DNA of 10,065 nt from Parcubacteria group bacterium CG2_30_45_37 (lineage in GTDB: Bacteria; Patescibacteriota; Patescibacteriia; Patescibacteriales; GWC2-42-12), in assembly GCA_001873515.1 (NCBI GenBank), contig MNZH01000038.1, positions 1 through 10,065 on the forward strand, written 5' to 3'. Below the pieces are notes generated by a model. That model was not told where the DNA came from and ran no database searches. It saw only the letters and a list, made by a program, of their open reading frames with translations. Every line of letters begins with the position of its first letter. Within the stretch, counting starts at the first letter, position 1. Positions 5,893-10,065 of the stretch are shown here, piece by piece. The translations under genes and the position numbers were made by a program.

Positions 5893-7020
5893 CTATTGTT
5901 TTATGGGCATGATGATATAAAGATAGCCGTTGTCTTTCTCCGGCCTTAACACGCAGGGCGTATTGGAATCAATCACCTCTAACTTAACGGTTTCGCTTTC
6001 AATATTGCTTAAGCCTTCCAGCAAATAACGATAATTAACCACGATGCTGTTATCGTCGCCGGTTACCTTAGCCGCTAAATTAGTAATATTTTCTCCGGTT
6101 TGACCGGAGACTGAAGAAACCACCACCTGATTTTTGCCCACCGGAAAATCAAGATTGACGTCGTTAATGCCGGTTTTAGAAAACAATGAAGCCAGTTTAA
6201 CCGCTCGAATCAGCTCTTGGCGGTCAATGGTAATTTTGGTTTTACTGCTGGTGGGAATAATCTGCTGGTAGTCCGGATACTGGCCCTCAATTAAGCGCGA
6301 CACCAGTTCGGCTGAACCATAAGTAAATAAAATTTGGTTGCTGGAAAGATAAAGCCTCAACTCCTGGCCGCCGCCCTCCACTTCGTCGCCTAAATCAACC
6401 GACAAAACCCTTAGCAATTCTTGCAGGGTTTTCGCCGGTATAATTATTTTTTTCTCTTCTTCGCTGGTGGATTTAATTTGAATCTTTTTTTCCGCCAAGC
6501 GGTAGCTGTCGGTGGCCGCGATCGTTAGGTTGTTGCCGGCGAAAATGAACAAAACGCCGGACAACTCCAGTCTGGTTTCGCTGATTGCGGTGGCAAAAAT
6601 TACTTGAGAAATCGCTTTTTTCACCGCCTCGGCCGGCACACTGAAGTAATTTTTTCTGTCCACCTCTGGGATTAAGGGGAATTCTTCGGCCGACTGTCCC
6701 TTTATTTTGGCCTGATAATTTTCACCGTCCACCAATAAGTCGTCACCCCTTTGTTCTAGGCCGATTTTTTTATTGGGCAATAGATTAACGCAATCGGAAA
6801 TTATTTTTGAATTCGCGGTAAAAGCGCCCTCAACCTCAATTTTGCCCCGAACCACGCTGGTTATGCCGATTTCCAGGTTGGTGGCGACTAGCCTAATTTT
6901 GCCTTGTTCCGCTTTAAGTAAAATGTTATTTAAAATCGGCAGATTAATATTTTTACCGGCCACATGGCCGACCAAAGCCAGTCCCTGTTTTAAGTTTTCC
7001 TGCAGACTAAAAATTTTCAT
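5893..7020 (-). CDS. dnaN: DNA polymerase III beta subunit (sliding clamp)
   Basis: 375 residues, full length for bacterial beta clamps (about 360-380), built of three clamp domains of roughly 120 residues each. It begins MKIFSLQENLKQGL and carries LPILNNILLKA and LVATNLEIGI in domain 1, FAGNNLTIAATDSYRLAEK in the middle domain, and ends in YIIMPIKQ, matching the conserved C-terminal MP(I/M)(K/R) that contacts partners. It tethers polymerase III to DNA as a ring dimer and is the docking site for clamp-binding proteins. It lies downstream of dnaA in the usual order, 239 bases away across the predicted origin. No Shine-Dalgarno sequence is present. A TATAAT (minus strand, 7028-7033) ends seven bases before the ATG, so a leaderless transcript is possible. 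recF and gyrB do not follow; pbp does, convergently. Confidence 0.97.
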   Translation of the reverse strand: MKIFSLQENLKQGLALVGHVAGKNINLPILNNILLKAEQGKIRLVATNLEIGITSVVRGKIEVEGAFTANSKIISDCVNLLPNKKIGLEQRGDDLLVDGENYQAKIKGQSAEEFPLIPEVDRKNYFSVPAEAVKKAISQVIFATAISETRLELSGVLFIFAGNNLTIAATDSYRLAEKKIQIKSTSEEEKKIIIPAKTLQELLRVLSVDLGDEVEGGGQELRLYLSSNQILFTYGSAELVSRLIEGQYPDYQQIIPTSSKTKITIDRQELIRAVKLASLFSKTGINDVNLDFPVGKNQVVVSSVSGQTGENITNLAAKVTGDDNSIVVNYRYLLEGLSNIESETVKLEVIDSNTPCVLRPEKDNGYLYIIMPIKQ

Positions 7021-7259
7021 AAGGGTGATTATAATTTATAATTTTATAAATTAATTAAGAACTAACAATAATAATAAGGTTGTTGATAAGTCGCGGCCAC
7101 GGCGGTTGGCCGCTTAGGTTTGATTAATTTTTAAAATTTGGTTTGGGGGCGGGGCGTTGATAATTACTTGACTCGCTTGACGGTTGGTGGATAAAAACGG
7201 CTTGTCAAAAAATCATCCCCGGAGAATCAACAAACCAAACCAAGTCTTTCCTCAAGATA
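7021..7259. other. Predicted replication origin (oriC), dnaA-dnaN intergenic region
   Basis: Three DnaA-box-like 9-mers all read 5'-3' on the minus strand toward dnaN: TTATCCACC (7186-7194), TTATCAACG (7155-7163) and TTATCAACA (7081-7089), matching TTATCCACA at 8, 7 and 8 of 9. Directly after the last come ACC and then five trinucleotides fitting the DnaA-trio pattern 3'-(G/A)A(T/A)-5' in four of five units: AAT, AAT, AAT, AAC, AAT read 3'-5' on the plus strand at 7063-7077. Next is an AT-rich tract (7028-7060) including the inverted repeat AATTTATAA/TTATAAATT. This box, GC spacer, trio, AT-rich order is that of the Bacillus subtilis unwinding region, also between dnaA and dnaN. A GC hairpin, GCGGCCA/TGGCCGC (7093-7113), lies between boxes. 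Confidence 0.75.
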
Positions 7260-8606
7260 TTAACAGCTGTAAATCAATTGCTTGATTGAATTAATGTTTT
7301 GCCTAACCCGTTCGTCGTCTTGGTATTCTTTTTCCATTTTGTTAAAAGCGTGCATGGCAGTGGTGTGGTCGCGGCCGCCCAATTCCTGGCCGATGGATGG
7401 GTAAGAAGCGTTGATTTCTTTGCGCATCAAATACATCACGATTTGCCTGGGTATCACTAACTCTTTTTTGCGGCTCTGGCCGGTTAAATCTTTAATATTG
7501 ATGTCAAAAAATTTCGCCACGGCGTCAATGATGGTTTTGGGCGTGGTTGATTTGGTTTGGAAATTGGAAATAACGCCGGCTAAAACGTTTTTGGTTGATT
7601 CAATTGAGGGCAGCGAGTTGTTAAATTCATAATAAGCGATCAGCCGATTCAAAGCGCCCTCCAACTCGCGAATGTTGTTAGTAATATTATCGGCAATATA
7701 AGTCAAAATTTCTCGGTCAAGCTTGTAATTTTTTTCCCGGCACTTGGCTTCCAAAATAGCGATTCTGGTCTCCAGGTCGGGCGAGCTGATGTCGGCGATC
7801 AGGCCCCACTCAAAGCGGGACAAGAGCCTTTTTTCTAAGGCCGGGATGGCTTTGGGCGGCCGGTCGGAGGAAATTACGATTTGTTTATTGGTTTGGTGCA
7901 GTTCGTTGAAAGTGTGGAAAAATTCCTCTTGGGTGCCGTCTTTGCCGCCCATAAAATGAATGTCGTCAATTAACAAAAGGTTAATATTGCGGTAGTGGTC
8001 TTTAAAACCTTTGGCTTGGCCGTTTCTGACTGCCTGGACGTAATCGTTGGTGAATCTTTCGCAGGAAACATAAAGAATTTTATCGGTTTTTTTGGACAAT
8101 TCGTGGCCGATCGCTTGCAGCAAGTGGGTTTTACCTAAACCCACGCCGCCGTAAATGAACAAGGGGTTATAGGCGTGGCCCGGATTAGCGGCGACGGCCT
8201 GGCAGGCCGCGTGCGCCAGCTCGTTATTTTTTCCCACGATAAAATTATCAAAAACATAGCGGTTGTTCAGTCCGAAGCGATTAACGATTTTTGGTTTGTT
8301 GTCAACGATGCTCTCGGTTTTTGCTTTTTTCGCGAAAGCTTCGGCTGGCGATTCTTTTCTGGCTTCCACTTTGTATAAAATTTCTTTAATTTCGGCCGAA
8401 CCGACGCTTTTAAAAGCATTGGCGATTTCTTTATGGTATTTTTTTTCCAGCCAGGCTTTGGTGAAAGTGTTGGGCACGCAAATAATTACCCGGTTGTTTT
8501 CCAGCGAGGAGATAAAAGTGTTTTTAAACCAGGTGGTGAAGTTGGCGCGAGACAGGCTAAGCTCAATTTCGCCTAAAATCGCTTGCCAAAGCTGTTCATT
8601 ATTCAT
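7260..8606 (-). CDS. dnaA: Chromosomal replication initiator DnaA
   Basis: 448 residues from ATG 8606; the frame is open to an ATG at 8654 (16 more residues). I chose 8606 because MNNEQLWQAILGEIE aligns with the usual domain I start, and because the -10 element ends only five bases before ATG 8654, putting transcription start at or inside that codon. Domain I is about 1-80. A short Lys/Glu/Ala-rich linker is about 81-105. The AAA+ domain III has Walker A GGVGLGKT (153-160), Walker B LLLIDDIHF (Asp214, Asp215), the sensor 1 segment ISSDRPP (245-251), Arg264 in RLLSRFEWGL as arginine finger, and Arg313 in NIRELEG as sensor 2. Domain IV ends with the DnaA-box-binding signature GGRDHTTAMHA (410-420). 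ATP-DnaA binds boxes at oriC and opens it. Box-like sites next to its promoter suggest autoregulation. Confidence 0.96.
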   Translation of the reverse strand: MNNEQLWQAILGEIELSLSRANFTTWFKNTFISSLENNRVIICVPNTFTKAWLEKKYHKEIANAFKSVGSAEIKEILYKVEARKESPAEAFAKKAKTESIVDNKPKIVNRFGLNNRYVFDNFIVGKNNELAHAACQAVAANPGHAYNPLFIYGGVGLGKTHLLQAIGHELSKKTDKILYVSCERFTNDYVQAVRNGQAKGFKDHYRNINLLLIDDIHFMGGKDGTQEEFFHTFNELHQTNKQIVISSDRPPKAIPALEKRLLSRFEWGLIADISSPDLETRIAILEAKCREKNYKLDREILTYIADNITNNIRELEGALNRLIAYYEFNNSLPSIESTKNVLAGVISNFQTKSTTPKTIIDAVAKFFDINIKDLTGQSRKKELVIPRQIVMYLMRKEINASYPSIGQELGGRDHTTAMHAFNKMEKEYQDDERVRQNINSIKQLIYSC

Positions 8607-8659
8607 AGCCGGGGAAAAATTATGATTTAATTTTGGGCCGCGAGATAAGTTCATTTGCC

Positions 8660-8687
8660 ATTATACCAGTTGGATTATAAATGTAAA
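8660..8687 (-). promoter_or_regulatory. dnaA promoter
   Basis: Minus strand: -35 TTTACA (8682-8687), a 16-base spacer and a perfect extended -10 TGGTATAAT (8660-8668). Start is expected at about 8653-8654, i.e. on the upstream ATG itself. That yields either a leaderless mRNA or a 47-base leader for the ATG at 8606. Confidence 0.7.
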
Positions 8688-8698
8688 ATGGAGATTAG

Positions 8699-8729
8699 TG
8701 TAGACAAGCTGTGAACAAAAGGTGGACAA
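8699..8729 (-). promoter_or_regulatory. Three helically phased DnaA-box-like sites upstream of dnaA
   Basis: Minus-strand 9-mers TTGTCCACC (8721-8729), TTGTTCACA (8710-8718) and TTGTCTACA (8699-8707) each match TTATCCACA at 7 of 9 and share G at position 3. Their starts are exactly 11 bases apart, so they face the same side of the helix. The cluster sits 12 bases upstream of the dnaA -35. A role in DnaA autoregulation, or as a second part of the origin, is inferred. Confidence 0.5.
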
Positions 8730-8739
8730 ACCAAAAAGT

Positions 8740-8768
8740 TTGACTTTGTCTGGTGTAAATGTTATGTT
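8740..8768 (+). promoter_or_regulatory. Promoter of rpmH-rnpA-yidD
   Basis: -35 TTGACT (8740-8745), a 17-base spacer and extended -10 TGTTATGTT (8760-8768). Predicted start near 8775, eight bases before the second three-way-junction element, leaving a leader of about 87 bases for rpmH. It is divergent from the dnaA promoter across the DnaA-box triplet. Confidence 0.55.
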
Positions 8769-8782
8769 TTATTCAGAATTCA

Positions 8783-8834
8783 CCCGGTTAAATCCGCTTT
8801 GCGGAAATTTGCAAAGCAAATTTATTTAACAGGG
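8783..8834 (+). repeat. Three-way-junction leader element, copy 2 (compact)
   Basis: Outer stem CCC-G-GTTAAAT (8783-8793) with ATTTAAC-A-GGG (8824-8834). Hairpin 1 is CCGC-TTT-GCGG (8794-8804) and hairpin 2 is AAATTTGC-AAA-GCAAATTT (8805-8823). Every base except the loops and the one mismatch pair is in a stem. It matches copy 1 (2809-2905) apart from the longer first arm there and the loop bases, has the same orientation relative to the downstream gene, and sits at nearly the same distance from its promoter. Confidence 0.82.
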
Positions 8835-8861
8835 CAAAAATTTATTATTAAAAAATCGTTT

Positions 8862-8999
8862 ATGCCGAAAAGGACTTATCAGCCGAATAAACGGCGAGCC
8901 AAGAAAAAACATGGTTTTAGAAAAAGAATGCTGACCAAAAACGGGCGCCAGACGTTGAAAAGAAGAAGAGCCAAGGGCCGAAACAGATTAAGCAAATAA
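8862..8999 (+). CDS. rpmH: Ribosomal protein bL34
   Basis: 45 residues, the usual size, nearly all basic, starting MPKRTYQPNKRRAKKKHGFR and containing the conserved KRMLTKNGRQTLKRRRAKGR core. It is a component of the large ribosomal subunit buried in 23S rRNA. The frame is open upstream to an ATG at 8799, but the extra 21 residues come from inside the structured repeat element and would not match the family, so the start is 8862. No Shine-Dalgarno sequence is present (AAATCGTTT precedes the ATG). First gene of the rpmH-rnpA-yidD run, divergent from dnaA, as in most bacteria. Confidence 0.97.
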   Translation: MPKRTYQPNKRRAKKKHGFRKRMLTKNGRQTLKRRRAKGRNRLSK

Positions 9000-9022
9000 C
9001 CGAAGAAGACAACAACAAATAT

Positions 9023-9364
9023 ATGTTAGCAAAACCGCAGCGCTTGGCAAGAGACAAGGATTTTAAAAAAGTTTTTGAGCAAGGCCGGTCATGTTATAGT
9101 AAACGGTTGGGCGTAAAAGTAATAAATAATCAGCGGCCGAAAAATCGTTACGGTATTATAATTAGCGCTAAGGTTAGTAAAAAAGCAGTAGAAAGAAACC
9201 GACTGAAAAGGCAAATCAGCCAGATTTTAAAGGGGTTAGACAAAAGCTTGGCGCCGGGCCTTGATTTGGCCGTGGTGGTTTTGCCGGCAATGCCGGGACA
9301 GGAATTTAAAGCCGTTAAAAATGAGTTGGAAAAAATTTTGGAAAAATTAAAATTGTTTAGATAA
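9023..9364 (+). CDS. rnpA: Ribonuclease P protein component
   Basis: 113 residues, normal length. It is the protein cofactor that helps the catalytic RNase P RNA bind pre-tRNA 5' leaders. It begins LAKPQRLARDKDFKKVFEQG (2-21), a typical RnpA opening, and has the diagnostic RNRLKR (58-63) on the RNA-binding helix, preceded by ISAKVSKKAVE. The C-terminus is a Lys/Glu-rich helix. It is 23 bases downstream of rpmH, where it is found in most bacteria, and 7 bases before yidD, so all three are probably co-transcribed. No Shine-Dalgarno sequence; the bases before the ATG are ACAACAAATAT. Confidence 0.96.
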   Translation: MLAKPQRLARDKDFKKVFEQGRSCYSKRLGVKVINNQRPKNRYGIIISAKVSKKAVERNRLKRQISQILKGLDKSLAPGLDLAVVVLPAMPGQEFKAVKNELEKILEKLKLFR

Positions 9365-9371
9365 AATCAGC

Positions 9372-9620
9372 ATGGATCGGTTTTATCCGCGCTATCTGGT
9401 CGTAAAAATTTTAAAGGTTTATCAAAAAACCCTGTCGTTTGACCATGGCGTTTTTAAATTTTTATACCCTCATGGTTTTTGCCGTTTCCGGCCAACCTGT
9501 TCGGATTATGCCATTGAAGCCATTTCTAAATATGGGATTTTTAAAGGCGGAGTCAAGGCCGGCTGGCGCGTTTTACGCTGCCATCCGTTCAGCGCCGGCG
9601 GCAACGACCCGGTAAAATAA
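9372..9620 (+). CDS. yidD: Membrane protein insertion efficiency factor YidD
   Basis: 82 residues, normal length for this small amphipathic inner-membrane-associated protein, which aids YidC-dependent insertion by a poorly understood mechanism. The N-terminus is an amphipathic helix (RYLVVKILKVYQKTLS, 7-22). Conserved blocks are CRFRPTCSDYAIEAI (37-51) and RVLRCHPFSAGGNDPV (66-81), with Cys37, Cys43 and Cys70 all present. The family often has one further residue pattern SP before the first Cys block (here LYPHGF). It sits between rnpA and yidC as usual. An 86-base gap with a long hairpin follows before yidC. Confidence 0.95.
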   Translation: MDRFYPRYLVVKILKVYQKTLSFDHGVFKFLYPHGFCRFRPTCSDYAIEAISKYGIFKGGVKAGWRVLRCHPFSAGGNDPVK

Positions 9621-9635
9621 AAAACTTTCAAAAAA

Positions 9636-9641
9636 TATAAT
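9636..9641 (+). promoter_or_regulatory. Possible -10 element for yidC
   Basis: TATAAT in the yidD-yidC gap. No recognisable -35 at 16-18 bases upstream and no TG extension, and the surroundings are AT-rich, so a chance match is quite possible. If real, the transcript would begin at about the left arm of the hairpin. Confidence 0.25.
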
Positions 9642-9643
9642 GT

Positions 9644-9700
9644 ATCAAATTAAAATTTTATAGCAGACCAAGTCCTACGGCCATAAAATTTTAATTTGAT
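9644..9700 (+). promoter_or_regulatory. Long AT-rich hairpin directly upstream of yidC
   Basis: Perfect 18-base arms, ATCAAATTAAAATTTTAT (9644-9661) and ATAAAATTTTAATTTGAT (9683-9700), enclose a 21-base loop that is much more GC-rich (GCAGACCAAGTCC, then TACGGCC). The hairpin ends six bases before the yidC ATG, so it would sit in the ribosome-loading zone of a read-through mRNA. It has no U-tract after it. It could be a translational control element, an RNA-processing site between yidD and yidC, or a short inverted-repeat mobile element. Confidence 0.65.
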
Positions 9701-9706
9701 TTATAT

Positions 9707-10065
9707 ATGGCAACAATTTTTCAGACCATTTTTTATCAGCCAATTCTTAATCTGCTGGTTTTTTTGTATAACATCATCCCGGGCCAAGATATCGGTTTGG
9801 CCATTATTTTAATGACCGTTGTCATTAAGTTGATTTTATTGCCGTTGTCCAAGCAATCAATCAAATCGCAAAAAGCTTTGCAGGAACTGCAGCCTAAGAT
9901 TGAGGAGATAAAGAAAAAACACGCCAACAAAGAAGAGCAGGGCCGGGCCATGATGCAGCTTTATAAACAAGAAAAAGTTAATCCGTTTTCTTCTTGCCTG
10001 CCGCTGTTGGTCCAGCTACCGTTTTTATGGGCGGTTTTCCGGGTTTTTCGGGACGGCTTAAATAA
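9707..10065 (+). CDS. yidC: Membrane protein insertase YidC/Oxa1, 3' end outside window
   Basis: 119 codons visible from ATG 9707, open to the right edge. It lacks the large periplasmic domain of Gram-negative YidC and begins directly with the insertase core, as in Gram-positive and many candidate-phyla proteins. Helix 1 is about 29-49, followed by the cytoplasmic coiled-coil hairpin SKQSIKSQKALQELQPKIEE (48-67) to about residue 87. The next conserved block is EKVNPFSSCLPLLVQLPFLW (88-107), the start of the next helix. It inserts proteins into the membrane, alone or with SecYEG, helped by YidD. Lys41 (VIKLILLPL) stands where YidC proteins normally have the groove arginine. No Shine-Dalgarno sequence is present, and a long hairpin lies immediately upstream. 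Confidence 0.93.
   Translation, partial: MATIFQTIFYQPILNLLVFLYNIIPGQDIGLAIILMTVVIKLILLPLSKQSIKSQKALQELQPKIEEIKKKHANKEEQGRAMMQLYKQEKVNPFSSCLPLLVQLPFLWAVFRVFRDGLN

Noticed and set aside
7203..7208. Consensus TTGACA (minus strand) as a dnaN promoter -35
   Set aside because: No -10-like hexamer at 15-19 bases downstream; that position overlaps the DnaA box at 7186-7194.
7138..7243. Long-range inverted repeat TTGGTTTGG (7138-7146) with CCAAACCAA (7235-7243) in the origin
   Set aside because: Nine bases separated by about 90 is plausible by chance in this G/T-rich stretch, and no pairing supports it in between.
8799..8999. 66-residue version of L34 starting at 8799
   Set aside because: The extra 21 residues are translated from the structured repeat; the family starts at MPKRTYQP (8862).
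9644..9700. Intrinsic terminator for rpmH-rnpA-yidD
   Set aside because: The stem is almost all A-T and is followed by TTATATATGG rather than a U-tract, so efficient termination is unlikely.

Overview
The window is a replication-origin neighbourhood from what is most likely a candidate-phyla-radiation (Patescibacteria/Parcubacteria-type) bacterium. The evidence is the gene set: the classical yidC-yidD-rnpA-rpmH / dnaA-dnaN block, next to a tandem cluster of small VirB2-like two-helix pilins of the kind common in that group. Shine-Dalgarno sites are almost absent, and a short YidC begins directly at its insertase core. The phylum call is inference; no rRNA is present.

Layout. Positions 1-2684 (minus strand) hold six tandem paralogues of a secreted two-helix pilin-like protein; the last runs off the left edge. 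Gaps inside this cluster carry four palindromic elements. Positions 2685-2912 are a divergent control region with two interleaved promoters and a structured leader. Positions 2913-5837 (plus strand) encode a class A penicillin-binding protein with Ig-like C-terminal domains. A bidirectional terminator (5847-5881) separates it from convergent dnaN (5893-7020, minus) and then dnaA (7260-8606, minus). The dnaA-dnaN gap has the signature of an origin: three co-oriented DnaA-box-like 9-mers, a short GC cluster, a DnaA-trio tract and an AT-rich stretch. Positions 8607-8861 contain the dnaA promoter, three helically phased DnaA-box-like sites, the rpmH promoter and a second copy of the structured leader. 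Then come rpmH, rnpA, yidD, a long AT-rich hairpin and the 5' part of yidC (plus strand, cut by the right edge).

How the parts fit. The right half is conserved housekeeping: replication initiation (DnaA, DnaN, oriC), ribosomal protein L34, RNase P protein and membrane-protein insertion (YidD, YidC). The left half is cell-surface biology: a peptidoglycan synthase divergently transcribed from a pilin cluster whose first gene has the only strong ribosome binding site in the window.

The least expected structures are a repeated three-way-junction leader found just downstream of two promoters (pbp and rpmH), the interleaved divergent pilin/pbp promoters, and the DnaA-box triplet spaced exactly 11 bp upstream of dnaA.
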